64,000 nucleotides of DNA, from assembly GCA_025200525.1 (NCBI GenBank), contig CM045763.1, positions 66,661,018 through 66,725,017 on the forward strand, given 5' to 3'. Shown here piece by piece: positions 47,440-60,319 of the stretch. Position 1 is the stretch's first letter. The number at the start of each line of letters is the position of its first letter. The position numbers were made by a program, and so were the translations under genes. The DNA comes from Camellia lanceoleosa (Eukaryota; Streptophyta; Magnoliopsida; Ericales; Theaceae). The notes beneath the pieces are model-generated. The model ran no database searches, was not told where the DNA came from, and saw only the letters and a list, made by a program, of their open reading frames with translations.

Positions 47440-47760
47440 AATTTAGTAAATTCATTTTAGAACAAATTTTAGTTATTTGAACCGTTAATTTTTTTTTGGA
47501 TTCGTTTAATAAAATATTCATACAAAAAATAAAGATGATTGGATATCGGTAGCTATATATTTGAATCATAATTATTTTAAAAAAAATAGATGACAAATAT
47601 AATTTCAAGATTAGACATCTATTTTTTGCAATACAAATTTGATTCAAATATATAATTACCAATGTCCAAACATCTTTTTTTTTTTTTTTCATGAATATTC
47701 TATCTTAAAAAATGAATGGTTCGAATCATCAAAATATGAGTTGTAGTGGACTTCACGGAC
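47440..47760. mobile_element. Palindromic (fold-back) MITE-like element
   Basis: The left arm (TTATTTGAACCGTTAAT, AAAATATTCATACAAAAAA, TTGGATATCGGTAGCTATATATTTGAATC) pairs with the inverted right arm (47640-47735). It is related to the element at 8330-8640, which has the same CGGATATTGATAGCTAT-type word. Confidence 0.7.
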
Positions 47761-48078
47761 CTCTCAAGTTCTCTCACTCTCATGTTAAGACGTGAACTTG
47801 AGAGAAACTTAATCCTATAATGGGGTTCATCCAACCTATATAGTGAGTGTTTGGAAAATGAGTTTTTTTTGTAGTAGAATATTATTGCAGAAATTTTTTT
47901 TTGTGTTTAAGAAGATAGTTGGATTTTTTTGTGATTGGATGTAATGTTTGTGAGAGAAAAAGTGAAATAATTATGGAGTTTGATGTGATATTTTGTTTAG
48001 ATTTATTTTTTTTGATTTTGTAACCAATTTGTCTTTTAGTGAAAAAAAATAAAATAAAACCTAAAAACTTTGTTCCCA
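47761..48078. other. AT-rich intergenic DNA
   Basis: Holds a degraded MITE-like stretch (about 47845-48080) with TTTGTGATTGGATGTAATG words. No gene. Confidence 0.5.
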
Positions 48079-48087
48079 AATGTTTTT

Positions 48088-48350
48088 GGGCAAATTACAA
48101 ACACCCCCCTCAAAGTTTGGTGAAAATACAGATTCCTCCCTGAGGTTTGAGAAATTACATCCCGCCCCTTGAGGTTTATATTTTCATAACAAATTACCCT
48201 TTGAGGTTTTTATTTTCATACAGATTCTCTCCTAATTTCCTCTAATTTGTTATGAAGATTTGACCATGAGGGAGTAATTTATAATTTTTCAAATCTCATG
48301 AAGAAATTTGTATTTGCACCAAATCTCGACAGGGTGTTTGTAATTTGACC
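48088..48350. mobile_element. Mutator-like MITE (263 bp) with 9-bp target duplication
   Basis: Long terminal inverted repeats of about 70 bp begin GGGCAAATTACAAACACCC on the left and (inward) GGTCAAATTACAAACACCC on the right. A perfect 9-bp duplication AATGTTTTT flanks it (48079-48087, 48351-48359). Long inverted repeats with 9-bp duplications indicate the Mutator superfamily. No coding capacity. Confidence 0.88.
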
Positions 48351-48359
48351 AATGTTTTT

Positions 48360-49006
48360 AAAGCAAAATTTATTTTATTCCTTATGATTTTGTCTTTGAT
48401 CATTTGATCACTTTATCTCACGTCGTTATGCAGATAACCCCTTATTATTTTGAACTATAGTGCAAAGATGACGTTGTTAATAACAGTGGCGAAATTACCT
48501 AAGTACCCTTATGCCATATTTTCTTTCTTTCTACATATAATTTCATATATTAATAGCATATTTAACAAATTAAATCATAAATCAACCTAAACACCCTCAT
48601 TTATTACCATAAAATTATCTTAATTTTAACATAGTTTTTTATTTAATAAAATTTTAAATTAAACATACATATTATATATATCAAATTAACCCATAAATTA
48701 ATCTAAACACCTTAATTTATTACCATCAAATTAAACCATCAAATTACTTTAATCTAAATTTTAATTTTTAACCCAATTTTTTTACATAATAACATTTCAA
48801 AATAAACATCAACATGCATATAACAAACTAAATCATAAATTTAACTAAACATCCCAAACTATTATCATAAAATTATCTTGCTTAATAACATTTTAAATTA
48901 AATATATACATATATATATATATACATATCAAATTAAATCATAAAGTACCTTAATGTAATTTTTAAATTTCAACCCAATTTATTATTTAATTGCATTTTA
49001 AATTAA

Positions 49007-49044
<38 letters not shown>

Positions 49045-50434
49045 TTAACAAATTAAATAAAATTACCTTAATATAAGGGGTATTTATTTTAAGGTCTTTG
49101 ATATTAAGATTTTATAAGATAAGGGATATACAATATTTTCATAGTAGTTGGGATCCTTCAGTATTTTCACAAAGAAATTCAAGTCAGAGAAATTTGTGTC
49201 CGACTTAGAGAAATTTCGGTCCAACTCATAGAAATGTTCTTGATTTCAGAGAGAAATTGTCATAGAGAAATTTCATCGAGGGATCTCAGCTAATAAAAAA
49301 AAAACATATTGGATATCTTTTATTACACAAAGTTGGAGAGAGATGTTTCACTAATTTTCCCTTAATCTGACTTTTAATTTTTAACCAAATTTCACATTTA
49401 ATAACATTTAAAATTAAATTGTTGATAATTTGGAAAAGAAAATGAAGATGATGATATTTTTTGCGTTTGAATCAATTTTTAACTTTGATTTGGAAATTTT
49501 GCATTAACCACTCTCAATTTGGAAAAATGCGGCACATCTTCAATTATTATGAACCGAAACAGCTACGTGATAAATTAAATTGTGCCCATGTTTTTATTAT
49601 TTATATTGACGTGATGTGAATTTTTACTCATACCTAATCATCCATTCTTAATTTCTTTCCCTTTTTTACATATTTATTTGTTTTTTATTTTTTAGAAAAG
49701 GACATGTTGCAGCCCTTTTTGACTAATTAAAATTAGGATAAAAAATACAATAAATCTCATAAATTTGATATAATAACATTGATTTTTTTAAAAATAAAAT
49801 TATAACAACTAAAACTAATGCAGATAATACGCAAACACTAACATAACAAATAAATACATATTTTAGTAGAATAAATATGACATCACCAGTTATTTATTCA
49901 AACAACTAATAAGTTATTACTGATGAAAAAAAAGGTACAATATGTGAATTAAAACTTTAGAGAAATTGATATAATTATGTTAAAAATTTAAGACTAAATA
50001 TTTTTTCTCAAATCTCAAAAGAAAAAGTGAGTGCAAATTACCCCTAAAATTATTTATGTTTTAAAAAAATAACATAAAATTGTCTTAAATAGACAATCAA
50101 AAAAATTAATTTGAAATTAAACTATAACAAAACAAACATTTTAAAAATTTTATAGAAAATGGATTGGACTGAACAAATCACCAAATGAACTGAAATGACA
50201 ATTTATTCTTTTAAGTTTTATCATTTTTCATTTTGGCTGTTAATTTGTTCCCCACTTTGATTTTTAATTTTTCTCAATTTACTCTAATGACAAACATTTC
50301 GTCCAAAATTGAGCAAAATTTTCACATTAGCTATTTTTTTTTTTCTTGCTTATGAGGATGTTTAGAATTTTTGGACCAACTAATTCTAAAAAGAAAACAA
50401 AAAAAAAAAGGGCTTATCGTTTTATATATACAAA
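48360..50434. other. AT-rich intergenic DNA
   Basis: Recurring AAATTAAATCATAAA-type words (48540-49080) suggest old local duplications. A compound (AC)n(AT)n microsatellite is at 49006-49043. No gene is supported. Confidence 0.6.
49006..49043. repeat. (AC)n(AT)n compound microsatellite
   Basis: Perfect CA repeats pass directly into TA repeats. Confidence 0.97.
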
Positions 50435-50930
50435 GGTAGTGTTTGGTAACATTTACGTTTTTAGTTTGTGTTACAAAAATTTTATAAATTGGTTTTTGTT
50501 TATTTTTAAAAAAATATAAATTACAAACGTCTTTTGATTTGAACAAAATGTTAGAAAATTTTTAAACACATAAACTAAAAAATATGTTTATTCAAGTCTA
50601 AAATATTTATATTTATTTTTATTATTTATGACAATGAGATTATACCCATTATAATTGAAAAAACAAAATATTAATTCAAAAAATAAATATTTAAAATAAA
50701 TATTTGAAAAAAAATTAATTGAAAAAAAAAATTTTGTTAGTCAAATTTTTAAATTTCTGTTTGAAAATCAACGTAAACTCATTTTTTGAGTTCATATTTT
50801 TTTTTAAATTTATAAATTGAGACAACCATTTATAAACTAAAAAAATTATCAAATAAATTTTTATGATAATTTTTAAAATTTTTATAAATATAAATTGAAA
50901 ATTAAAAATGCAATTGTTATCCAACAAACC
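50435..50930. mobile_element. MITE, GTTTGGTAAC-ended family
   Basis: The left end GGTAGTGTTTGGTAACATTTACG and right end (inward) GGGTTTGTTGGATAACAATTGC are inverted relatives. Interior words (AAAATTTTATAAATTGGTTTT, AATTTATAAATTGAGAC) match the element at 35235-36244, which carries the minisatellite. Confidence 0.65.
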
Positions 50931-51234
50931 CAAAATAATTGACTGGTCTAAGTTTTGGACGCACCCTTGAAGTGGATAATAATTACACCTACTAATAATT
51001 GAATTTTTTTAAAAAAAAATTCAAAAAAGAAATAGAAAAAGGAAAAGCTTACCAACAAAAGACCAATTGCTTGAAAAATCATAAAGTGGTTTTGCCGATA
51101 ATTGCATATATGAATATGACACTAATAATAAAATTGGTGATAGTGATGTTCAACCACAAACAAGAAAAAGAATTAAGATGAAATTAATAATTGTGATGTT
51201 GACTCTCAAGAAAAACACCAAGATTGACAATTAA
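50931..51234. other. AT-rich intergenic DNA
   Basis: No gene is supported. Confidence 0.6.
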
Positions 51235-51476
51235 GGTCTCGTTTGGAAATATATTATTTTAGTAATTTTTTAATTTTTTAATTAAAATATAAGTTAAAAA
51301 AAATTAGTATGTTTGAGATTATTTTTTAATTTTTTATGAAAAAAATATACAAAAAATAAAGAGAAAAGAGAATCTTTGACTTTTTAATATAAGTTATAGA
51401 CTTTTTGATTTTTTTTAATAATTTTTTAATTTTTTTAATAACTTTTTGACTAAAATATTAATTTGCCAAACGAGGC
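51235..51476. mobile_element. MITE, GGCNTCGTTTGG-ended family
   Basis: The left end GGTCTCGTTTGGAAATAT and right end (inward) GGCCTCGTTTGGCAAAT are inverted repeats. Same family as 36904-37130. Confidence 0.7.
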
Positions 51477-51714
51477 CAAAGTGCAAAGACCAACTAATTA
51501 ATTGGATGATGCCTTTTTCTTAACACAATGCTTGGAATATTGTTCACAGAAAACATAATGAAATGTTAGAGAAGAAACCTAGTCAGAGAAGATTCACATT
51601 TCACAGTCTATCATTATACTTTTTGTGACTCATTTTATGTTCTTAACATTAATATTTTCTTAATCAACAAAAGTTTACTTAAAATAGCCCATTCAAAAAA
51701 ATTTCAAACCATCT
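51477..51714. other. AT-rich intergenic DNA
   Basis: No gene is supported. Confidence 0.6.
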
Positions 51715-52150
51715 GCTAGAGGTTGTAACAATCCAAATGATCCCACTACATCAAGACCCTTTCGACGTTGCACAAAAGCCATTACTTTACGTTCAGCTAG
51801 CACTAAAAAGGCTACTTCCAATAGAAGTGATAGAATTATTCCAAGTATTTCAGCTGCTAAGAACGCTGAAGGAGAGAAGAAAACCTATGCTTAACACACC
51901 CAACTCGTAGAATTACCACTCACCACAGAGGCGGCGGATAAAGCAGTGGATAATGCAACGGATGATACGTACTAGAATATAACCGGATCATAGAGAAGTT
52001 TTTGGATGTCTGAGTTTCCTGAGTCTGAGGCATGGTTCTTTGGCCCTTCCGGTTTCTGATCATACTCCAATCTTGGTTACTATTTTGTCATCTCCGAGCA
52101 CTGAACCTTCTGGACTCTCCAAAAATGCTGAAACACATGCTTCGCAATAA
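51715..52150 (+). pseudogene. Decayed LINE fragment (endonuclease region)
   Basis: GC content and codon texture differ from the AT-rich flanks. A short frame reads ALPVSDHTPILVTIL near 52040-52090; SDHTPIL matches the conserved SDHxP motif near the end of the apurinic-type endonuclease of plant L1 LINEs. Just upstream, KFLDV-type residues fit the preceding region but with stops and shifts. An open stretch at about 51707-51894 ([15 protein letters not shown]...) has no recognised match. The call is an inference from one motif. Confidence 0.4.
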
Positions 52151-53300
52151 AAATTTAGAAAGGTAACATTTAGTTAACTATCTCCACCCTCTCTTCATTT
52201 ATTTTTAATATGGGGTAAAAGCCTCTTACAATTCTTTCATTTTAATTGAATCAAAAAATTTATAAAATCAAACTATAGCACGTGATCAATTTCAATTCTT
52301 CAATCAATAAAATAGAAGAATTTGATTTGGTGTTGAATTTTTTTTTTTTTTTTCAATTTTATCTAAACCAAACCAATTACACCCCTCATTATAAACAAGA
52401 AGCACAAAATTACTTATACCTCTATGTCTTTTGTGATTATTTTAATTTCTTTCAACTAATTTATAATTCTCCCTTAAAAAAAATGCACACAAAGACAAAA
52501 CGATAAAAAAAAAAAAAAAAAACCTTAAAAAACCAACTAAAAAGCTATTAATCTTGCATGTTAGAAGCTAAAAGCCGATCATTTAGAATGTAAATTGACT
52601 TTTTGATTTTTTAACTATTTCAACATGAAATTAAAAAGTCTCATTTGAAATAAACTTTTTGACTTTTGTGAGAGAAAAAATGAAATGATTATGATTTAAA
52701 TGTGACATTTTGTCTTACTATTTTTTTTAACATATTTTGTCTTTTTATGACTATCTTGTTTGACAAGTGCTTATTTTAGCCTAAAAGCTAAAAAATTTCT
52801 AAAAAAATCAAAAAACTCATAACCTATATCAAAAAGTCAAAAATTCATTTTTCTTTATACTTTTTTCACATCTTTTCATAAAAAGACAAAAAAATTATTC
52901 CAAACATACTAATTTTTTTTTAACTTCATATTTTAGCCAACAAGTCAAAACAGTTACTGAACTAGCCTATGCCAAACATAGAATTTGGAAATGTTTTTTC
53001 TATCACCTACGCACACAATGAAAGTGTAGCCCACATCAATAAATGAGAAGACCGTAGAAAATGGAGTCCATAACTGGTCTAAAAATAACGCGCAATTAGT
53101 AGAGATTAATATTATTTTTTGTCTCATAAATTATATTACAAGTAAAAAAATGTATCAAATATTTTGCATAACATTGAAAATAATATTATCAACAAAAAAA
53201 AAAAGAAATAAAAAAAGAAAATGCCCCCCAATAAGTTGCACCAATACCCTCTGTTTCTGATATACAATTGGACATGAAAACCAACCAACCATACATTATG
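52151..53300. other. AT-rich intergenic DNA
   Basis: Contains a degraded GTTTGG-type MITE (about 52560-52985, TTGACTTTTTGATTTTTTAACTATTT words). No gene is supported; the end may include the GT17 polyadenylation region. Confidence 0.5.
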
Positions 53301-53379
53301 CCTAAACAATGCAACTCATTCAACAGTTTTATTCACCTCACTACTCCCCCAGCTATACAAAACAACATCCTATCTCTCT

Positions 53380-53766
53380 TCTTCAAGTTTATATTTGACG
53401 GTTGATTTTACAGCATTTCAAAAAACCAATCAAAGAAGCGGAAGTTTAAAATAAATAAAAAATAATACAATGCACGAGGCCCTCCCAAAACAGTATCTGT
53501 ATAGAGCACGATGTTCGCTACTTTACCCTTTACCCTAATTTCCAGAGAGACTGTTTCTGTGACTTAAACCCACACTTTGATGGCACACACAGCAAGCCTG
53601 TACCGTTGGGCCAGCCAAGCTGCTCTTTCAAGAAAGAAAACAAAAATTCACAACACACTGAACTAGGGTTCGATACAAAAGGCAACCCCCAGACAATTAT
53701 AGTACAAGAATGAGCAAGCAGAACCATCTTCTGGGGAAATCTGGAACAACTTACCAAAGAGATTGC
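53380..53766 (-). other. Probable 3' UTR of the GT17 gene
   Basis: Sequence after the stop codon is less AT-rich than the intergenic DNA. A donor-like TTTGGTAAGTT occurs just after the stop (about 53752), so a 3' UTR intron is possible. The polyadenylation site is not fixed. Confidence 0.4.
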
Positions 53767-54858
53767 TCATTCAGATGAGCGCAAACAGCCTCCAGGAAGA
53801 AGGAATTTGTACTTTTCTGCATTTTCTATCAAGTAAGCCGGAAGATGAACTGCTGAAGCCGATTGAGGAATCGATCCCATCTTCTTAATCAGTTCCCGGA
53901 AACTATACTCCTCTGGTAGCATATCAAACAGATCATCTCCTTGACAAATGAGTTTCTGGATTCGAGCATAGTTCAGAAATTCTTTATGCCTCACCCGGTC
54001 TGCATGGCTATATGCAGTCATTTTGAACACAAAATCTCTTAGATGTCGGAAGCAGAAACTACAATGCCATCCGGCGTCAGAGAGAATGAGATCAGTTGCG
54101 CGTGAATGGCGATAGAAGGTCCATGGGTTGTAAATATTGACCGTGGCCCGCCAGCTACTGTAGTCTACAGGGAATTCAAAAGAGTACATGTAGTTCCTCA
54201 GCTCGAGATGCAACACAGGAGGTACACCATCACACCATTGGAGTAATTTCACGGTGTGTAGGCTCGGAATCTCATCAGTGTCTGACATAATAAGCAGGTC
54301 CCCATTGGAAATACCCGCACGACGAAGCAATCCGTTCATGGCTCTACGTTGTTCTGATTCAAGCACAAATGGGTCTTCGTGGGACCCAAGCGACGAAGTC
54401 CGGCCACGAAACACACTGTGAACGATCTTTCCCTCAGCGAAAGAAAATCGGTTGCGATTTGCAGCGAAGAGCAGAGGCTTTGGGATACCCGTGAAGGTGG
54501 TGTTGGCTTCGAGTATTACGAATTTTGTCACATAGGGATTGAGTTCACGCCACCGAATCTCAAGCAAGTCGAGCTCATTGCTAAAAATGATGGCATCAAA
54601 GACACGGCGGGGTTGGGAACGGAGCAACCAGCCATGGAGACGGCAGAGATGGTCCATAGACACGTTCTCAGCATAGTAATGTGGTAGGTGTCGGAAGGGC
54701 GGAGGGGCTTTATCCCAAAGTGGGCGGAAGAAATAGGTGATCTTAAGGCCATGGTTGAAAATTCCAATTACACAAATTGGCACGAGTATCAGGGGTAAGA
54801 TTAAAAAAAACTTGCGAGGAGATCGTCTGGAGGTGAGGCGCAGAGGTCGTGGGGCCAT
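53767..54858 (-). CDS. Glycosyltransferase family 17 protein (beta-1,4-mannosyl-glycoprotein 4-beta-GlcNAc-transferase-like)
   Basis: Complete 363-aa protein in one exon. The family is named for the bisecting GlcNAc-transferase (GnT-III); plant members are Golgi-type proteins whose acceptor is poorly known. A short basic cytosolic tail (1-15) precedes one membrane anchor (about 17-37), giving a type II topology. Family-typical stretches follow: [51 protein letters not shown] (DTDE at 193-196, probably the nucleotide-sugar/metal site) and GWHCSFCFR (263-271), with [10 protein letters not shown] near the end. The ATG at 54858 is chosen because an in-frame TGA lies six codons upstream. Length is near, slightly below, plant homologues of about 390 aa. 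This is the only intact host gene I find here. Confidence 0.95.
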   Translation of the reverse strand: MAPRPLRLTSRRSPRKFFLILPLILVPICVIGIFNHGLKITYFFRPLWDKAPPPFRHLPHYYAENVSMDHLCRLHGWLLRSQPRRVFDAIIFSNELDLLEIRWRELNPYVTKFVILEANTTFTGIPKPLLFAANRNRFSFAEGKIVHSVFRGRTSSLGSHEDPFVLESEQRRAMNGLLRRAGISNGDLLIMSDTDEIPSLHTVKLLQWCDGVPPVLHLELRNYMYSFEFPVDYSSWRATVNIYNPWTFYRHSRATDLILSDAGWHCSFCFRHLRDFVFKMTAYSHADRVRHKEFLNYARIQKLICQGDDLFDMLPEEYSFRELIKKMGSIPQSASAVHLPAYLIENAEKYKFLLPGGCLRSSE

Positions 54859-57800
54859 GCTATGAGGGAATGATCACGAGGAGACGCAAAAAACATGGCA
54901 GTCCCTAATCATGCTTCTGCCAATCATTATCATCTGCATGATGGAGTGGGTTAGAGGCTAGAAACAGAATAATTTGTGTAAGCATAGAGAGATACAACAT
55001 AGAAAGAGAAACCACCAACAAAATATGTGAAAAATTCGAAGGAACTTCCTCAAATATTGTCAAAGTTGATAACATGAAACACATTACTTTGCAATAAATG
55101 CTAACAGATAATCTGTTCTAATAAAGACCAGTCACTACATAGATACTGAGATGTGTAAAAGATAATCACAGAGAATCCAAAGCATATGTTTGGAATCTTA
55201 GCAATAAGAATATTACAAATCTCAAATAAGTTTTTAACAGATTTCTCTCTACAAATCCCATTACTGGGTTGAAAAACAAGTGCAGTATTCTCAATAAAAC
55301 AAAAAATACTCTCTGTTCCCACAGAGAAGAATGTCATAGTTCCTAGTTGTCAATGACTACAACATGAAGCGCTCATTTTATACACAATATAGAATATGCT
55401 GAGTACTTGAGTTATTGACAATATCTAGGCAACTCTTATCTATAAAATAATACACTGAAGAGTAAGTTAACAGAAGCAACTTTGCAATCAACAACAAGCA
55501 AGCAGAAGGGACCAAACAAAAAAGAACAAAATTTAAAAATCACATATAAAGTTAAGGAAATCACCTACATTAGTAAAATGTCGAATAGAAAACTCATAAG
55601 TTGCTTCAAAAGAAATCACCCATCTTGTATGCCATGCTATAACAGGGCTAGGCTCTTATATGGCTTATATAGATTGGATTTGAGGTACTTTCCACATGCA
55701 AGAACACTTTGTTTTCATGAATTCTAAATGCAAGATCACTTTATTTTCATGAATTCTAAATGCAAGAACACTTCTATGTCCACAATGAAAGATAATGTAT
55801 ATACAATATAACAAAATCTTTATCTAGCAAAAGTTCTCAATTCAACTTTGAAAAGTTTAACATGTAAGGGCAGCCCCAAGTCAATACTTTGTTTTGATAT
55901 AAATTAAGCTTCCTACGTCTAATTGATGGTGTTTTAAAATGAAAAATTTAAAGAATTGCTCACTCTATAACTTTAAGATGGACATTGGACAGCTCCTAAC
56001 TATTCCTGTCCATGCAAGTGAGACAGCTATCAGATACTTATCAATAGATCATCATTACCAAAACTCTCTGGGATCCATGCTTCCCTTGCATTGGGATTCA
56101 TTGGTTCCTCACTCCATGTTTGGAAGTGTTCTTGATTCCCAGAATTACAAGGTTTGGATTATCAAAAGTGCAGTGATTGTCAGAAGAGGAATCACTAAAG
56201 GTTTGAATAGTTTCACGGCTAAAATCCTAATCAATATTCACCCATGAATGGTTATAAAAATTGCAACACATGGTTACTAATCAGCCTCATGTACTCCAAC
56301 AAAACCCATGAGGTTCAGACACTAACTTCCATGAAAATGGCAGAAGCTCTTGCAGCAGTGAACTGCAACTTTAAAGCTGGGTACTCACATGTTTCTACCT
56401 TTCCAAGATTTTTCTTCACCGAAAACAAATTCCTCACTTTGTTGGTTGTGATGACTACATATGCAATCACAGTTTATTCTTTGATAAACCAAGTAATGGA
56501 TGGCATTAAGCTAAGAAATGTACTAAATCCATCTTTTTCTTTAGATATTTGGTAATAACTACCATGAATACAACTTACCCAAAAAAAAACTACCATGAAT
56601 ACACAAGAACTATAAACTGCTGTAGCTTTTACTCATACTACTTATTACTGAACTTTACTGTATCTCTACACCTGTCTATATATAATAATGATTTGCAGAT
56701 AATTACCTGATATTGCTTTTCAAGCTAATTTAATCAATGTATTGCATGTAGGAAGAGTAATTCAATAGAAACAATGACAATATAATTTAGATAAAAACAT
56801 CAAAATTATTAATTACAGAAAAGGGGTTTTTCTTATAATCATTAACATATACATCGCATCCAAGGGGATCTTTATCAATGTGATCCATATTATGAAAAAT
56901 GATGGATCACATAAGGTTCAGTATCCCCATAATCCAATTTGATGTGAAATGTTGTGAGTGCAATGTACAAGTAATTATCAAGAAAAAATTAAATGTGATT
57001 AGGAGTAAAGTTTATGGACCTGAACATACATGATTGACACATGGTGACTGAGATGCTCAATCTTTTCCTTATGCAAGGGGGACTAAGTTCTGTAAGGTAG
57101 GAAAAGGAATGTTTGACATGAATGGGGACGTATATTAGATTAAACAAAAACACAAGAGTCTTAGATAAATAGTAAAAATAACTCCAAATATTGCCCATAT
57201 GAATTTAACTGGGAATACAAAGAGAATGATAGAAGAGAAGAAGAGTTGCAACTCTATCCACAACAACGTCTCAATGAGTGAATATATAAACAAGGATTTG
57301 AACAAAAGAAATATTTGGACCGATGGCGATGTGAAATTCATATCACAGACGAGACTCACTTTGAAAAGAGGTGTGTAAACTATAAATTACATAGTGCTTG
57401 ATGTCCAATACATTCGATAAATTACAATTTACTATAGCACAAATCTAATACTCATTCCAAGAAGCCAGACACTGGTTATGTCAAGATTATTTCATTCAAT
57501 ACGAAAATATATTATCACCATATACATTACAGAAAATCACCTATCACATCTTTTGGGGCAAGATAAGATATAAAATAAAATAAAGGATATACAAAGCAGC
57601 AAGATTTTAGCTTTCATTTCATGTGCCTATTACCAAATGAAGTAATAGCAATCTAACAGTAGTCCATTTTAAAATTGTGGAAGCTGGGATGTGAGACTTG
57701 ATTTATAATCCAAATACTAACCAATCATAATCCAATCTAACAGTTGTCTGGATTATAAATCCAGACAACCAAAAACAATCATCAGATTTGCCATGGAGAA

Positions 57801-59849
57801 AAGTCTCTAAACACTCTTCCAAGAAACCGATCCTCTCCACAAATCAACCCACCAGGGTAATTTAAAAATTGCAGCAGTAACCAACAAACTACCAATAAAT
57901 AGTAATATAATAAGGTGATCCAACAAGAAGGGTCATCCTTAACCTTACCTGTCATAAGTAGGTTGGTCATCCTTCATGTTTTGACAAAAGAATATATTCT
58001 AGCTTGGAAATTTGTCCAACTACTGTTTTTGTTGAGTAAAAATGAACTGCCTTAAAGGGGGCAATTCAATAAGTGGCAAGACATGCGGCCTCTTTCCTTA
58101 CAGTCAACAAATTATTATGAAAATAGATCATCCAATCAGGTTCCACAACCGCTTCTAAAGAAACCATTTGAGAAATCACTCAACAAAATTAAGGAGAGGA
58201 AGATATGCATCAATGGATGCATTGCTTCCACCCAGTTTGGATTTGGACTCCCATAAATGCTACCATGTACAAAAAGAAATTCCAAAACATTTTTGTAGAC
58301 CTATACTTTGTTCACTTTGCATGATATCCTAGGGATGCAATTTCTAAAATTTGCATTGATACACTTAATAGCCATCATCCCACAATTTCCCAGGATGAAA
58401 ACAAATTAAGCATAAAAAAGAATCAGGGCCAAGCCCACTTTTAATCAGGCAGCTGAGACCTTTGCCATAATCTTATACTGGCTTTGTTATAATAAAAGGT
58501 TGAAATACCAAATTTAATCAGGGCCAACAATACCACTTTTATTTTTAAACCAGAGTATTTTGTATAATCTTGCCCAGGCTTTCTAGCTGTGGGGATGAAA
58601 TACCCCCTTTTCCAAAGGGTTCTGGTCCAGATTTCTCAATCTCCATTTCAAACAGTAACTTTCTTTTTTTCTTTTTCTTTTTTTTCCTCCAAAAACTTCA
58701 GACAAGAATCTGCAAAATTGCACCTCTCTGTACCTCACATATGCTTTCATTAGTTGGTTGCAAACATTTATTTCTTCACATAGAGCTGCTCCATAGCTGC
58801 AACTCAAGTTTGTTTCCGTTATTAATTGTGATTTCTCCAACCCTGCTGAGATAATCCTTAATGGCCCCAAAATCATATCACATTGGGCACATTCTGTGGT
58901 ATTATAAGCAGAAGAGATTGAATTTTTTTTCTTCATGTTAGTGGCATCTTGCTAATTCTTTAATCAGTGGCAGTTTAAGGCTGCAAGATTGATGGAATCC
59001 TGTACTTGTAAAAATATTCGCATGCATACTATATTCTTCAAAATTACAACTTCATTGACGATGAAGAAGTTGTCTGGTAATCCTCTTTGAATGGAAAAAC
59101 AGAGGATCTTAACAACACATTTAGTGAACAAAACCATGTCTATAAACCCAAGAAATTTATATAAAATACAGTTTATTGTGCCAGAGTATCAGCAAACCTT
59201 ATGCACTTTGTATATAAATTACCAACTAAAAGAGAACAACAGTTGGAAATTATCAATACAAATCATTTGAGCTCTCAGCTACAACTAAAATCAAAACAAT
59301 CAATCATCCATTAACTTGTGACCAAAGCACTGAGAAGAAAACAAAAAAATAATCCAAGACAGTGAATTAGAACTATTCAGATTGAAAATCGATCAATAGA
59401 ACTTGTCCATAATTAAGCAAAAGCATTCAATCCAAAAAAAAACACACACACATACACAAGAAATTCGAAATGTATTAAAACAGAAACCCTAGCCAAAAAC
59501 TGAAATCACAATTCATAAAATCTAGTGTATAATTAGCTCAAATTTCCAAATAAATAGCGTTGACGAACACACACAGCAACCAAATCGACCAAAAAAAAAA
59601 ACTGTAAAAAATCGGAATTTATAAACACTAGAGTATAAATTAGGATTCACGAATCCGAAAAACAAACGAAAGATTACATAGATTACCTATCTCAAGTTTC
59701 AAAGAGTCATGAATCGACGACGACGAAAACACACGAGACTCCATCGAGCGAGTGTGCACATATACATATCCATATATATATATATATATATGTATATCTA
59801 CATCTATATATCTTAGCTCTGTATTGGCCTCTCTTGCAAGGAGCTGAAT

Positions 59850-59889
<40 letters not shown>

Positions 59890-59960
59890 GAGAGAAAACC
59901 TGGGGCCTCCGCGATGAAAGAGAGAGGACCAGAGAGAAGAGGAGACAGAGGGCTGTAATG
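54859..59960 (-). other. Probable 5' leader of the GT17 gene with a long intron
   Basis: On the minus strand a CT-rich block (59960-59850) followed by GATGGAGTCTCG and a donor-like GATAG|GTAATC at 59687 looks like a first exon. An acceptor-like TTTCTAG at 54958 lies just upstream of the coding exon. Joining them would leave a leader with a small upstream ORF (MESRVFSSSSIHDSLKLEI) and an intron of about 4.7 kb. The intron is only moderately AT-rich and shows no MITEs that I recognise. No other coding exon is supported inside; small plus-strand frames (55939-56555) have no known motif. Confidence 0.45.
59852..59886. repeat. (GA)n microsatellite in the GT17 leader
   Basis: About 17 GA units on the plus strand, giving a CT tract in the minus-strand leader. 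CT tracts are common in plant 5' UTRs. A (TA)n run is at about 59769-59791. Confidence 0.95.
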
Positions 59961-60011
59961 GTAATGATTGGTGCAGGGATTGTCTGCGTTTGAGACCATA
60001 GAATTACACAA

Positions 60012-60319
60012 ACTCCTCTAATATGAGTTTGACACGGGTGCATAAGTTGGGATGTAGTGTTGACATGTTGAATATTAGGGGATACGGTATAGTGGTATAC
60101 CGTGAGGTGTAGTGTAGGGTAAAACTTTTGCACTATCTGAAAATTTGTATTCGGAAGTCACGTGGCTTTCACATGTTGAATTAGTCGTTGATAAAATGAG
60201 TGACTGGATGACGTGAAAAGACCAATTTGCTAAGCAAGAATTGTTATTCTTTTTTTGGTATAATTTCAAGAAGTAATTGAGTATGGTTTGAAAGAAACTC
60301 AGTGATATAAAAATGATAA
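60012..60319. other. Probable promoter-proximal DNA upstream of GT17
   Basis: Less AT-rich than the following element. No TATA box can be assigned with confidence. Confidence 0.35.

Noticed and set aside
54379..54687. 102-codon plus frame opposite the GT17 CDS
   Set aside because: Shadow of a clear conserved gene.
55939..56555. Two plus-strand frames of about 100 codons in the GT17 leader intron
   Set aside because: No recognisable domain and no repeat or transposon context; could be chance.
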